Below, in pieces: positions 42,897-52,520 of a DNA stretch of 64,000 nt; within the stretch, counting starts at the first letter, position 1; each line of letters begins with the position of its first letter. Source of the stretch: Stutzerimonas decontaminans (GTDB lineage Bacteria > Pseudomonadota > Gammaproteobacteria > Pseudomonadales > Pseudomonadaceae). The stretch is from NCBI RefSeq assembly GCF_000661915.1, contig NZ_CP007509.1, positions 310,001-374,000 on the forward strand. Direction: 5' to 3'. The notes under the pieces are model-generated. The model had not been told where the DNA came from, made no database searches, and saw only the letters and a program-made list of their open reading frames with translations. The position numbers and the translations under genes are program-made.

Positions 42897-45149
42897 ATGG
42901 AAGACGAGCTGAAGGCATTGCTACAACGGGTCGGGCTGGGCCTCGATCAGATTCTTGTGCGCAAACGCTTCCTGCAATGGCAGGCCGGCGACGGGGTGCG
43001 GCTGAACCGCGCTGCGGCGGAGCTGGAGCCCGCGCACCTCGCCTTCATCGAAAAACTCTACGAGCACCTGAGCGGGTTCGGCCAGCCCTCCGTCATGCAG
43101 AACGATGCTGTTGGAATGGCACGGCTGAAGCAGCGTCAGCAGGACTACTATCGCCGTCTGTGGCGCGGCCCCTACGAGCGTGATTACGTGCGCGACCGGC
43201 TGCTGGTCGGGCTGGTGCATCAGCGCATGGGTGTCGACCTGGAATGGTATCTGGGCGCGTATCGTCTCTACCTGTCGGAAATGCTGCGGACCCTGCTTGG
43301 GGAGGGCGAGCAGCATGCGGTCTACGACAGCCTGCTGAAAATCGTCTTCTTCGACATGATCCTGGCCATCGACACCTACAGCGCCGCGCAGCGGCATGCG
43401 CTGGAGGACAGCGAGGCGCGCCTGACCCGAGCACTGCGCGGCTCCGAGGACGGCATCTGGGAGTGGGACGTGGAGCGCGACGAGCTGCACCTCTCCGAAC
43501 GCTGGACCGCCATGCTGGCGATGCCGATGCAGCCCAGCTATTGCAGCCGCAGCTGGTTCGAACGTGTGCATCCGGATGACCTACCCGGGCTGCGCGAAGC
43601 GATCGCCGATCACCTCAATGGCCGTTCTCCTTCGCTGGCGCATGAGTACCGTGTACGTACCGAATCTGGTGATTATCTTTGGGTGCTGGTGCGTGGGGTA
43701 GCCGAACGCTGTGAGCAGGGCACGTTGCGCATGGCCGGTTCGCAGACCGACATCAGCGCCCGCAAGGCAGCCGAGGAATGCCTGCGCCATGCAGCCCGTC
43801 ATGATGCGCTTACCGGTCTGGCCAACCGCCTGCATCTCGACGAGTTGCTCAGGGAGGTGCAACAGCGCCCGCATGGGCGGGCGGCGGCGCTGCTCTTTAT
43901 CGACCTGGATCGTTTCAAGCTGATCAATGACAGCCTCGGGCATGCCGCTGGCGATCAGGTTCTGGTTGATGTGGCGCAGCGACTGCTGTGCTGCCTGCGT
44001 CCGGGCGATCATCTGGCGCGCTTCGGTGGTGACGAGTTCGTCGCCCTGCTCGGCGATCTGGCCTGCGAAGCCGATGCCGAGCGCGTGGCGCAGCGGATGC
44101 TGGTCGCGCTGCGCGAGCCGTTGCAGCTTGGCGAGCGCACGCTGTCGGTCAGTGCCAGCATCGGCATCGCGCCCTTGCAGCGCGAAGGCCAGGCGCTGAA
44201 CGTTCTGCAGGCTGCGGATCTCGCCTTGTATCGGGCGAAGAGCGCCGGCAAGGATCAGTTCGCGCTGTTCTGCGATGGTCTGCACTCCAAGGCGGCACGC
44301 CAGTTGGAGCTGGAAAGCGCCCTGGCGCAGGCGCTGGCGCGGCGAGAGTTCGCCTTGCACTACCAGCCGATCTGCCGCGTCGAGCATGGGCAGCCCTATC
44401 TGCTGGGCGTCGAAGCGCTGCTGCGCTGGCGTTTCAACGACACGCCAGTGGCACCCAGCGAGTTCATTCCGGTACTGGAGGAGTCTCGCGAGATCGTCCG
44501 CGTGGGCGAATGGGTACTGCGCGAGGCCTGCCGTCAGGTCCGTTGTTGGCAGCAGGCAGGGCAGACGCAGCTCTACTGTGCGGTCAATCTGTCGATCCGT
44601 CAGCTGCAGCAGGTCGACTTCGCCGAACTGCTGGCCCGCGTGCTGCGGGAAACCGGGCTGCCGCCGCATAGCTTGCTGCTGGAGATCACCGAGACCCTGC
44701 TGATGCACGACAGCGAGATGATGCTGAACTGTCTGCACGAGATTGCTGCGCTGGGGGTGCGCCTGGCGCTGGATGATTTCGGCACGGGCTACTGCTCGCT
44801 GGGCTATCTGAAGCGCTATCCGCTGCATGTGCTCAAAGTCGATCGCAGCTTTATCGCGGCAGCGCCGGATGATGCCGATTCAGTGGCGATCAGTCGCGCC
44901 ATCATCGGTCTAGGCCAGAGTCTGGGCCTGGCGGTGGTTGCCGAAGGGGTGGAGCGGTCCGAGCAGATCGAGTTTCTCGTCGCGCAGGGCTGCCAGACGG
45001 TGCAGGGTTACTGGTTCAGCCCGCCCCGGCCGGCGGCCGAGTTGCAGTCACTGTTCGATGGCACGCGCAGTGCCGACGGCCTCTGGGGCCTGCGGCACGC
45101 GAGACAGACGTTGCCCAGTTGCGCGGCGGTGCAGCCGGTGCCGGGCTGA
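42897..45149 (+). CDS. Globin-coupled sensor with PAS, GGDEF and EAL domains
   Basis: Bifunctional-looking c-di-GMP enzyme, 750 aa from the ATG at 42897 (a GTG/ATG pair 9–10 codons upstream is possible). Residues 1–160 form a sensor globin with a likely proximal His108 (GLVHQRMGVDLEWYLGAY). A PAS domain spans about 175–305. The GGDEF motif is intact at 377 (RFGGDEF), with an inhibitory RxxD site (RPGD) five residues before it. The EAL domain keeps its catalytic set: EALLRW at 506, NLSIRQL, ITETLL, DDFGTGYCSLGYLK, KVDRSF and AEGVE. The heme should sense oxygen or another gas and set c-di-GMP. Confidence 0.92.
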   Translation: MEDELKALLQRVGLGLDQILVRKRFLQWQAGDGVRLNRAAAELEPAHLAFIEKLYEHLSGFGQPSVMQNDAVGMARLKQRQQDYYRRLWRGPYERDYVRDRLLVGLVHQRMGVDLEWYLGAYRLYLSEMLRTLLGEGEQHAVYDSLLKIVFFDMILAIDTYSAAQRHALEDSEARLTRALRGSEDGIWEWDVERDELHLSERWTAMLAMPMQPSYCSRSWFERVHPDDLPGLREAIADHLNGRSPSLAHEYRVRTESGDYLWVLVRGVAERCEQGTLRMAGSQTDISARKAAEECLRHAARHDALTGLANRLHLDELLREVQQRPHGRAAALLFIDLDRFKLINDSLGHAAGDQVLVDVAQRLLCCLRPGDHLARFGGDEFVALLGDLACEADAERVAQRMLVALREPLQLGERTLSVSASIGIAPLQREGQALNVLQAADLALYRAKSAGKDQFALFCDGLHSKAARQLELESALAQALARREFALHYQPICRVEHGQPYLLGVEALLRWRFNDTPVAPSEFIPVLEESREIVRVGEWVLREACRQVRCWQQAGQTQLYCAVNLSIRQLQQVDFAELLARVLRETGLPPHSLLLEITETLLMHDSEMMLNCLHEIAALGVRLALDDFGTGYCSLGYLKRYPLHVLKVDRSFIAAAPDDADSVAISRAIIGLGQSLGLAVVAEGVERSEQIEFLVAQGCQTVQGYWFSPPRPAAELQSLFDGTRSADGLWGLRHARQTLPSCAAVQPVPG

Positions 45150-45279
45150 GCTGGGCCGGCGCGCGGTCTCAAACGGCCCGGCGGGGCACTCTTGCGCCTC
45201 GAGGCGGTCAACCTTCTGTGGATCTGATGATTCAAGAACTCTCCGGCTATCCGCCGGACCACTCTGAAGGAGGTTAACC

Positions 45280-45609
45280 ATGCGTCTTACCTATCTGCTG
45301 CCCCCCGTACTCGGACTTCTTTTGGTCGGTTGCGGCCCGGACGAAGACCGCGAGCGTGAGCCGACTCCGCCGCCGGCGACCACCGAGCAGCCTGCGGCAC
45401 CCTCCAGTGATACCACCACACCGCCTGCAGGCACTGGCACTGGCACCGGTACTGGTACCGCGCCGAGCACTGGCACTGGCACTTCCGGCGACATGGCGAC
45501 TCCGCCGGCCGACAACGGCAGCGGCCTGGGCACCGAATCCGGCTCCGGCACTGCGCCTAGCACCGGCACGGGCACTGCGCCAAGCACTGGTACCGGCACG
45601 TCGCAATAA
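45280..45609 (+). CDS. Low-complexity Thr/Gly/Pro-rich lipoprotein
   Basis: A 109 aa lipoprotein with signal MRLTYLLPPVLGLLLVGC and a strong AAGGAGG site. After a short acidic start (GPDEDRERE) the rest is Thr, Gly, Pro and Ser in near-repeats of Gly-Thr with PST inserts, made by repeated ACTGGC-type hexamers at DNA level. It looks like an unstructured surface or linker protein; no family recognised. Confidence 0.75.
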   Translation: MRLTYLLPPVLGLLLVGCGPDEDREREPTPPPATTEQPAAPSSDTTTPPAGTGTGTGTGTAPSTGTGTSGDMATPPADNGSGLGTESGSGTAPSTGTGTAPSTGTGTSQ

Positions 45610-45674
45610 GCGCGATACCACCTGATCCGGGCACCTTGCGCGTTGCGCGAGGTGCCTTCAGCAGGAGAAAAACC

Positions 45675-45857
45675 ATGAAGTGGACGTATGCATTGGCGGG
45701 CGCGCTGACTGCGCTGGCGCTGGTCGGTTGCTCGCCGGACGAGGAAGAGTCGGCGTTGGATAACAATACTCGCAATCAGCAGGAGTATCAGAACACCGCG
45801 ACCGATCCGGCTGGTCCGCGGGAAATATCGCCGCCGTCCAACCGGACCAACGAGTAA
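45675..45857 (+). CDS. Small lipoprotein, unknown function
   Basis: A 60 aa protein from the ATG at 45675 after CAGGAGA. The signal MKWTYALAGALTALALVGC ends in a lipobox, and the mature start SPDEEESALDNN echoes the CGPDEDRERE of the gene before it. The rest is polar and Asn/Thr-rich. Possibly a diverged partner of the preceding lipoprotein. Confidence 0.7.
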   Translation: MKWTYALAGALTALALVGCSPDEEESALDNNTRNQQEYQNTATDPAGPREISPPSNRTNE

Positions 45858-45881
45858 CCCGTCGATTCGGCTCTGCGCCGG

Positions 45882-47063
45882 CTAGACGAACTGTCCGGCA
45901 GCGTAGGCCGAAGCCCAGGCCCACTGGAAATTGAAGCCGCCCAGATGGCCGGTGACGTCCAGCACTTCGCCGACGAAGTAGAGCCCGGCTGATTTCTGCG
46001 ATTCCATGGTCTTGGACGACACCTCTCGGGTGTCCACCCCTCCTAGCGTCACCTCCGCGGTGCGATAGCCCTCGGTGCCGGCCGGCACCAATTGCCAATC
46101 CGCGAGCTTGTCGGCGATCGCCTCCAATTCACTGGGGACGTACTGCTTCAATGGCTTGGAAACGAACCAGTGCTCGCAGAGCAGGCCGGCCATCTTGCGC
46201 GTGAAGACTTCTCCCAGCACGGTTTTCAGCTCGGCGTTGGGCCGTTCCTGTTTCTGCGCGGACAGCCACTCGTTCAGGTCCAGGTGCGGCAACAGGTTGA
46301 TGTGCACCACCTCGCCCGGTTGCCAGTAGGACGAGATCTGCAGGATCGCCGGCCCCGACAATCCGCGATGGGTGAACAGGATGTTCTCGCGGAAGCTCTG
46401 GCCATTGCAGCTGACCAGGCAATCCTCTACCGATGTGCCGGAAAGCTCGGTGCAAATGGTCTTGAGTTGCGGCTCGGTGATGGTGAAGGGCACCAGTCCC
46501 GCACGGGTCGGCAGTACGTTGTGACCGAACTGACGGGCAATCTGATAACCGAAGCCGCTGGCACCCAGTGTCGGGATCGACAAGCCGCCAGTGGCAATTA
46601 CCAGCGATTGGCAATGCACCGCGCCTACGCCGGTCTGCAACTCGTACCCTTCGTCACGCTTGGCAATCGACTCGACCGCGGTATCCAGGCGCAGGTCGAC
46701 GCCGGCCTGGGCGCATTCGTCCAGCAGCATCTCCAGGATGTCGCTGGACTTGTTATCGCAGAACAGCTGGCCGAGCTTCTTCTCGTGATAGGGGACGCCA
46801 TGACGGTTGACCATCTCGATGAAGTCCCACTGGGTGTAGCGTGCCAGCGCGGACTTACAGAAATGCGAATTGCTTGAGAGGAAGTTGGCCGGCTCGGTGT
46901 ACAGATTGGTGAAGTTGCAGCGCCCCCCGCCGGACATGAGGATCTTTTTGCCGGCCTTGTTGGCGTGATCCAGCAGCAGGACCTGACGACCCCGTGCAGC
47001 GGCGGTGAAGGCACACATCAGGCCCGCCGCACCGGCGCCGATTATCACCACGTCTATCTGCAC
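45882..47063 (-). CDS. HI0933-like FAD-dependent oxidoreductase (YhiN/BaiN family)
   Basis: A 393 aa flavoprotein. The FAD site is VVIIGAGAAGLMCAFTAAARG at the N-terminus; KKILMSGGGRCNFTN, ATGGLSIPTLGASGFGYQIA and the C-terminal FVGEVLDVTGHLGGFNFQWAWAS are the marks of the HI0933 family. Members include aminoacetone oxidases and bile-acid reductases; the physiological substrate here is not known. It diverges from the binding-protein gene. Confidence 0.92.
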   Translation of the reverse strand: MQIDVVIIGAGAAGLMCAFTAAARGRQVLLLDHANKAGKKILMSGGGRCNFTNLYTEPANFLSSNSHFCKSALARYTQWDFIEMVNRHGVPYHEKKLGQLFCDNKSSDILEMLLDECAQAGVDLRLDTAVESIAKRDEGYELQTGVGAVHCQSLVIATGGLSIPTLGASGFGYQIARQFGHNVLPTRAGLVPFTITEPQLKTICTELSGTSVEDCLVSCNGQSFRENILFTHRGLSGPAILQISSYWQPGEVVHINLLPHLDLNEWLSAQKQERPNAELKTVLGEVFTRKMAGLLCEHWFVSKPLKQYVPSELEAIADKLADWQLVPAGTEGYRTAEVTLGGVDTREVSSKTMESQKSAGLYFVGEVLDVTGHLGGFNFQWAWASAYAAGQFV

Positions 47064-47207
47064 ACTGCTTACCTCGTCAGAAAACGCGCGATGGTACTCC
47101 TGCCGCAGTTTCGATGCAGCCCGGCATCCGACGAGACGTGGGCGTCAACCGGCGCGCTTTGTGCTTTGATTGGGGATGATAGCGTTTCGCCAGAAGAGCG
47201 AGAAAAT

Positions 47208-47960
47208 TTGACCGGCACACGACGCGTCATCGGGTTGATATTGCTGCTGGCAAGCGCTTCGCTGCCCGCCGAAGTGCTTCGTCTGGCCGGTAACGTCTGG
47301 CCTCCCTACACCGACCGGAGCCTGCCCGGTGACGGGGTGTCGGTCGAGCTCATCCGCACCGCGCTCGGCCGTGCGGGTTACCAGGTGGAATACATTGAGG
47401 TGCCCTGGGAGCGTGCATTGTTGGGGCTGCGCAACCGAAGCTACGACATGGTCAACGGCTGGTCGACGGTCAAACGTGTCGACTTCACGCACAGCTCCCG
47501 CCCGTTTCTGATCAACCGGATGCGCTGGGTCCAGCGGCGCGGGAGCAACATCCGTTATGACGGGCTCGACAGCCTGGTCGGTCATCCGATCGTGCTGAGC
47601 CGCGGCTACATGTACAGCGACGAGCTGGATCAGGACGCGCGTCTGCAGAAGGGGTACGCCGCCAATTTTGTCCAGGCGGCCAAGATGGTGCTCGCCGGGC
47701 GTGTCGACCTGACGCTGGAGGACGAGCTCACTGCGCTGTTCCACCTGGAGCGCGAGCTGGGGCATGAGCGGGATGCGCTGGAGTTCGTGCCGGGTGAATT
47801 CCGGCGGGCTGGCCTGTCGCTGTTGGTGCGCAGCGACCATCCTCGCTCGGCCGATATCATCGCGACCTTCAACCGGGAGATCACCGCGATGATCGCTGAT
47901 GGCAGCTATGCGGCGATCTTTGTGCGCCACGGAATGCCGGTCCCAAAGGCGTTGCCCTAG
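47208..47960 (+). CDS. Periplasmic solute-binding protein family 3
   Basis: A 250 aa protein with an N-terminal signal (TRRVIGLILLLASASLPA). The TTG at 47208 is chosen because the frame before it has no signal and overlaps the divergent gene; AAGAGCGAG lies upstream. The body has SBP_bac_3 features (AGNVWPPYTDRSLPGDGVSVELI, WERALLGLRNRSYDM). No permease or ATPase is adjacent, so it may be an orphan sensor-like binding protein. The start codon is the weakest point. Confidence 0.75.
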   Translation: MTGTRRVIGLILLLASASLPAEVLRLAGNVWPPYTDRSLPGDGVSVELIRTALGRAGYQVEYIEVPWERALLGLRNRSYDMVNGWSTVKRVDFTHSSRPFLINRMRWVQRRGSNIRYDGLDSLVGHPIVLSRGYMYSDELDQDARLQKGYAANFVQAAKMVLAGRVDLTLEDELTALFHLERELGHERDALEFVPGEFRRAGLSLLVRSDHPRSADIIATFNREITAMIADGSYAAIFVRHGMPVPKALP

Positions 47961-48115
47961 TGGCTTGTTTGGTAAGTTCAGCTGGTCAATTTCGGCGCCC
48001 ATGGCCCTGATACTGCTTGCTACTCCTTGCCGTAAGCCGCTATGACTCGTCACAGCGCCTTGTCTCAGAGTCATGTTCATCCGAACTTTCCTCAACCAAC
48101 TCACCGCTCAGGCGA

Positions 48116-50314
48116 CTAGCGCGAATCCTGAGCCTGGCCTGTCGGTCGTTGCCTGATCAGGTGCGAGGCCATGCTGCGCAGTGGTGCCAGCTGCCGGCAG
48201 ATGAGCCCCAGCTGCGTCTGCACCAGACGGTGGGCATCGTCCATCTCGTCAGGGGTCTGCTCCAGCTGCTGCGCCAGCGCCTCTTCCTCCTCGCTGTAGA
48301 TGGCGACGGGTTTGTTTTGCGCCAGTGCGGCGGCCAGGTCGTCGAGACTCTTCGCCAGCTGCTTCGCGGCGTTTTCCAGCAGTGCGTCGCGTGCATCGTC
48401 CGGCAGGCTCTCGCGATGGGCGCCGAGCCCGGAGAGGTAGTTGAGCAGGGTGTGGGAAAGGATCAGGAAGCGAAAGCCGGTTTCGGCATCCTTTCGGAAG
48501 TGGCCCGGTTCCAGCAGCATGTTCGATAACGTGGTAGACAGCGCCGCGTCGGCGTTATGGGCGTTGCGTCGCGCCAGCCGATAGGCCAGGTCGTCGCGCT
48601 TGCCGCTGTCGTACTGGCGCATGATCTGGCGCAGATAGTCGCTGTTGCAGCTGAGCGTATTGGCGACCACCTGATTCAAGCGCCGGCCTTGCCAGTCCGG
48701 CAGGATAAGGAATACCGCGGCGGCGGCGATCAGGCTGCCGAGCAGGGTATCGAACAGCCGCGGCCAGATCAGGCCATAGCCGTCGCCAACCTGGTTGAAG
48801 CAGAACAGCACCATCAGTGTGATGGCCGCGGTAGCCAGCGTGTAGCGCGTGCTGCGGGTGGCGAAGAACACCACGCCGGCGACCACGGCGAACAGCGCCT
48901 GGATCGGCTGGCTGGGGAACAGATCGAACAGTGCCCAGCCAGCGACGAGCCCCAATACAGTGCCGCTGATGCGCTGCACCAGCTTGATGCGGGTGGCGCC
49001 GTAGTTGGGCTGACAGACGAACACGGTGGTCAGCAGCACCCAGTAGCCTTGCTCGGGATGGATGGCATGCAGCACCGCGTAGCCGGCGACCAGGGCAATC
49101 GTCATGCGCAGCGCATGGCGGAACAGCAGCGAGGTGGGTGTCAGCTGCAGGCGAATGCGATTGAATGCTTCGCGCAGGGTTTGCGGCTGGCGGTCAAGCA
49201 GGCTGCTGTCCGCTTCGCCGTCCAGGGTGCCGGGATCACTGGCACTGGCGAGCTGACCCTGCAGGGTGGAAAGGTTGCCGGACAGTGCGCGCAGCGAGCG
49301 CAGCAGGCCACGCCAGGCCGGGTTGTTCTGCCCGCGCAGATGCTCCAGCGAGGCCTGCAGGTCTTCCAGCGCCTGCGCATTGGCGTCGCTGTAGCGAAAT
49401 GCCTGGCGCATCTGGATGGCCTCGCCAAGTTCCGCGCAGGCGCTGGCCTGCAGACGCAGCAGGCGCTGGCAGCGAAACAGTACGTCGCTGTGGAAGAAGG
49501 CTTCGGCCAGGGCCTGGTAGGGGTAGTGCGACGAGCTGACCCGCTCGTGCAGATCCTGGGCGAGGAAATACAGCTTCAGATAGTGATTGATCTTGCCGCC
49601 TGGGCGACCGTTGCCGAGACGATGCAGCAGCGTTTCCTTGGCCGCATTCAGGGCGCTGACCACGCGGCCGTTCTGCTGGGCCAGCTCAAGGCGCCGCTGT
49701 TCGACATCCAGCTGGCGGACCGGCTCGAACAGCGCGGCCTTGTAGCGAAAGTACAGGGCGAGTTCGCGGTACAGCCGCGCCAGTGTCTGTTGCACCGGCT
49801 GGTGGGCGAACAGCGCGTTCCAGCACACCGAGAGCAGGCCGTACCAGGCAGCGCCGACGACCAGCAGTAGCGGGTCGCGCCAGAAATGTTGCAACTCGCC
49901 GTTGCGCTGGTCGGCAGCGATCATGCTGTAGATCGCGAGGATCAGCGTGGCCTGGGCGATCGCCCCGTAGCGCTCGCCGAGCGCGCCGAGCATGACTAGT
50001 GCGAAGGTGGAGATCGCCAGGCCGGCGACGAACAGCCAGGGATACGGAAACAGCAACTCGACAGCCACGGCAGCGATGCTGAAGCACAGCAGCGTGACCA
50101 GCAGTGCATTCAGCCGGCCCAGCCAGCTGTCATCGGTTTCCGCCAGCGCGCTGGCAATGATGCCGAGGAACAGCGGAATGATCAGCGTCGGCTGGCCGAG
50201 GTACCAACTGAGCCCCATGCTGCCGGCCATCGCGATCAGCACGCGCAGGCTGTAGCCAAACTTCTCCAGCGCCCAGAGGCGACGTAGGGATTGGCTGAGC
50301 GAGGGTTGCGGCAT
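48116..50314 (-). CDS. yccS: YccS/YhfK-type membrane protein (FUSC family)
   Basis: A 732 aa inner-membrane protein with two clusters of helices: one near residues 20–165 (LIAMAGSMGLSWYLGQPTLIIPLFLGIIASALAE as two parts) and one near 395–525 (MTIALVAGYAVLHAIHPEQGYWVLLTTVFVCQ). A large soluble part lies between them and a helical tail follows. The length and layout match YccS. Related FUSC proteins are efflux components for aromatic acids; the role of YccS is unproven. Confidence 0.85.
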   Translation of the reverse strand: MPQPSLSQSLRRLWALEKFGYSLRVLIAMAGSMGLSWYLGQPTLIIPLFLGIIASALAETDDSWLGRLNALLVTLLCFSIAAVAVELLFPYPWLFVAGLAISTFALVMLGALGERYGAIAQATLILAIYSMIAADQRNGELQHFWRDPLLLVVGAAWYGLLSVCWNALFAHQPVQQTLARLYRELALYFRYKAALFEPVRQLDVEQRRLELAQQNGRVVSALNAAKETLLHRLGNGRPGGKINHYLKLYFLAQDLHERVSSSHYPYQALAEAFFHSDVLFRCQRLLRLQASACAELGEAIQMRQAFRYSDANAQALEDLQASLEHLRGQNNPAWRGLLRSLRALSGNLSTLQGQLASASDPGTLDGEADSSLLDRQPQTLREAFNRIRLQLTPTSLLFRHALRMTIALVAGYAVLHAIHPEQGYWVLLTTVFVCQPNYGATRIKLVQRISGTVLGLVAGWALFDLFPSQPIQALFAVVAGVVFFATRSTRYTLATAAITLMVLFCFNQVGDGYGLIWPRLFDTLLGSLIAAAAVFLILPDWQGRRLNQVVANTLSCNSDYLRQIMRQYDSGKRDDLAYRLARRNAHNADAALSTTLSNMLLEPGHFRKDAETGFRFLILSHTLLNYLSGLGAHRESLPDDARDALLENAAKQLAKSLDDLAAALAQNKPVAIYSEEEEALAQQLEQTPDEMDDAHRLVQTQLGLICRQLAPLRSMASHLIRQRPTGQAQDSR

Positions 50315-50448
50315 GGAGCGATCCGTTGGTGTGGGCCTGATTGGACGAAACCACCGCGCACGCTGTCACGCTTGGCTCCTGCGTTCAACCAGCCGGCTTA
50401 ACTAAAGTCGGTCGGTATCTGCGCTCGGCGCAAGCGGCGCCAGGCCTG

Positions 50449-51828
50449 TCAGAGCACACGGACCTTCAGCGAGCGGCCCTTGATCTTACCTTCATTGAGG
50501 CGTTTGAGTGCCTGCTTGGCCACGCCGCGCTCGACGGCGACGAACGCCTGGAAATCGAAGATGGCAATCTTGCCCACCTGGATGCCGGGAATGCCGGCAT
50601 CGCCAGTCAGCGCCCCGAGGATGTCGCCTGGGCGCAGCTTGTCCTTGCGGCCCGCCCCGATGCACAGGGTCGCCATCGGCGGTTGCAACGGCGCTCCGGC
50701 CTTGGCCTTCAGGCCATCCAGTGGCTGCCAGTTGAGCGGCGCCTGCTGCAGTTTTTCGATGGCCTGTGCGCGATGGGCTTCAGCCGGCGCGACCAGGCTC
50801 ACGGCCAGGCCCTGATTGCCGGCGCGGCCCGTGCGCCCGACCCGGTGCACATGGATTTCCGGATCCCGCGCCAGCTCGACGTTGATCACCATGTCCAGCG
50901 CGTCGATATCCAGCCCGCGCGCCGCGACGTCGGTCGCCACCAGCACCGACAGACTGCGGTTGGCGAACATCGCCAGCACCTGATCACGGTCGCGCTGCTC
51001 GAGGTCGCCGTTCAACGCCATGGCCGAGATGCCGTTGGCGCTCAGGTGATCGACCAGTTCCTGGCATTGCTGCTTGGTGAAGCAGAACGCCACGCAGCTT
51101 TCCGGACGAAAGCTCGCCAGCAGCCGTGTCACGGCATCCATGCGCTGCTCGGGATCGATCTCGTAGAAGCGCTGCTCGATCTGGGCGTCATCGTGCAGCG
51201 CTTCAGCGCGCACCTGTTGCGGATCGCGCATGAAGCTCGCCGAAAGCTGTTTGATGCCGGCGGGGTAGGTGGCCGAGAACAGCAGCGTTTGCCGCCTGGC
51301 CGGGGTCTGGCCGATGATCTCGGCGATGGCGTCGTAGAAACCCATGTCCAGCATCCGATCGGCTTCATCGAGTACCAGGGTATTCAGTCCGTCGAGCTTC
51401 AGCGTGCCCTTCTTCAGGTGCTCCTGCACCCGCCCCGGCGTTCCGACGATGACGTGTGCACCATGTTCCAGCGAGGCGATTTGCGGCCCGATCGACACCC
51501 CACCACAGAGCGTGAGGATCTTGATGTTGTCCGCTGCCCGTGCCAGGCGGCGCAGCTCCTTGGCCACCTGATCGGCCAGCTCGCGGGTCGGACACAGCAC
51601 CAGCGCCTGGCAACCGAAATAACGCGGGTTGAGCGGTTCGAGCAGCGCGATGCCGAAGGCGGCCGTCTTGCCGCTGCCGGTCTTGGCCTGGGCGATCAGG
51701 TCCTGGCCCTTGAGCATGACTGGCAGGCTCTGCGCCTGGATCGGTGTCATCGCGGCGTAGCCGAGTGCATCGAGATTGGCCAGCATGGCGGCGGAAAGAG
51801 ACAGGGAAGAAAAAGCGGTACTGGGCAC
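50449..51828 (-). CDS. dbpA: ATP-dependent RNA helicase DbpA
   Basis: DEAD-box helicase of 459 aa that acts on 23S rRNA helix 92 during large-subunit assembly. The GTG at 51828 is chosen because it gives the family start (STAFSSLSLSAAMLANLDALGY) and the usual length. Motifs are [53 protein letters not shown] and HRVGRTGRAG. The C-terminal 75 residues (LCIGAGRKDKLRPGDILGALTG) form the DbpA RNA-binding domain, which separates it from RhlE. Confidence 0.95.
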   Translation of the reverse strand: MPSTAFSSLSLSAAMLANLDALGYAAMTPIQAQSLPVMLKGQDLIAQAKTGSGKTAAFGIALLEPLNPRYFGCQALVLCPTRELADQVAKELRRLARAADNIKILTLCGGVSIGPQIASLEHGAHVIVGTPGRVQEHLKKGTLKLDGLNTLVLDEADRMLDMGFYDAIAEIIGQTPARRQTLLFSATYPAGIKQLSASFMRDPQQVRAEALHDDAQIEQRFYEIDPEQRMDAVTRLLASFRPESCVAFCFTKQQCQELVDHLSANGISAMALNGDLEQRDRDQVLAMFANRSLSVLVATDVAARGLDIDALDMVINVELARDPEIHVHRVGRTGRAGNQGLAVSLVAPAEAHRAQAIEKLQQAPLNWQPLDGLKAKAGAPLQPPMATLCIGAGRKDKLRPGDILGALTGDAGIPGIQVGKIAIFDFQAFVAVERGVAKQALKRLNEGKIKGRSLKVRVL

Positions 51829-52010
51829 GGGAAAAGTCTTCGGACGGGAATCGATCTGCAGTCTATCAGCTGCCGAGGCATGCGTCGGGCGCGAAGCGCG
51901 GGCGTGGCAATGCGCCGGCATGATGAAACGTTTTGAAAAGGCCGCTAGACGGAACCCCTCGCCACCACCCTGATCGAAAATTGTCCATTACCCGCTCTCA
52001 GGAGGTTGTT

Positions 52011-52520
52011 TTGTCTCGCGTTCTTTTCCTTACCGGTTTGCTGGCGCTACCCGCGTTCGCCGCCGAGCCCACACTCTACGGACGTTACGAACACATCAAG
52101 ATCGAACAGATCGGCAAGACCTTGCCGGCCAAGATGGATACCGGCGCCATGACCGCATCGCTGTCGGCACGGGACATCGAGCAGTTCAAGCGGGACGGCG
52201 AGGACTGGGTCCGCTTCCGCCTTGCAGTCGACGGCGCCGATGACACTCTTTATGAGCAGCGCCTGCTGGGCATCAGCCGCATCAAGTCGCGCGCCGAGGA
52301 GTCCGGCAATGTCGACCCGGACAGCGAGCCACCGCGGGCCGAGCGCCCCATCGTCGGCATGCAGTTGTGCATCGGCGACCAGTTGCGAGATGTCGAAGTC
52401 AATCTGACCGACCGCACCCACTTCAGCTATCCCTTGCTGATTGGTGCCGAGACCATCCGTGATCTGAACGCAGCGATCTACCCGACAGCGAAATACACGG
52501 CGGGTCAGCCGACCTGCTAG
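52011..52520 (+). CDS. Secreted RimB-like putative zinc protease (PF05618)
   Basis: A 169 aa protein from the TTG at 52011, set by an AGGAGG site 6 bases upstream and by the signal peptide that starts there (SRVLFLTGLLALPAFA). The mature part has the ATP-dependent zinc protease pattern KMDTGAMTASLSARDI, and LIGAETIRDLNAAIYPTAKY at the end. The DTG core resembles retroviral-type aspartic proteases, as noted for this family. Substrates are unknown. Confidence 0.82.
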   Translation: MSRVLFLTGLLALPAFAAEPTLYGRYEHIKIEQIGKTLPAKMDTGAMTASLSARDIEQFKRDGEDWVRFRLAVDGADDTLYEQRLLGISRIKSRAEESGNVDPDSEPPRAERPIVGMQLCIGDQLRDVEVNLTDRTHFSYPLLIGAETIRDLNAAIYPTAKYTAGQPTC

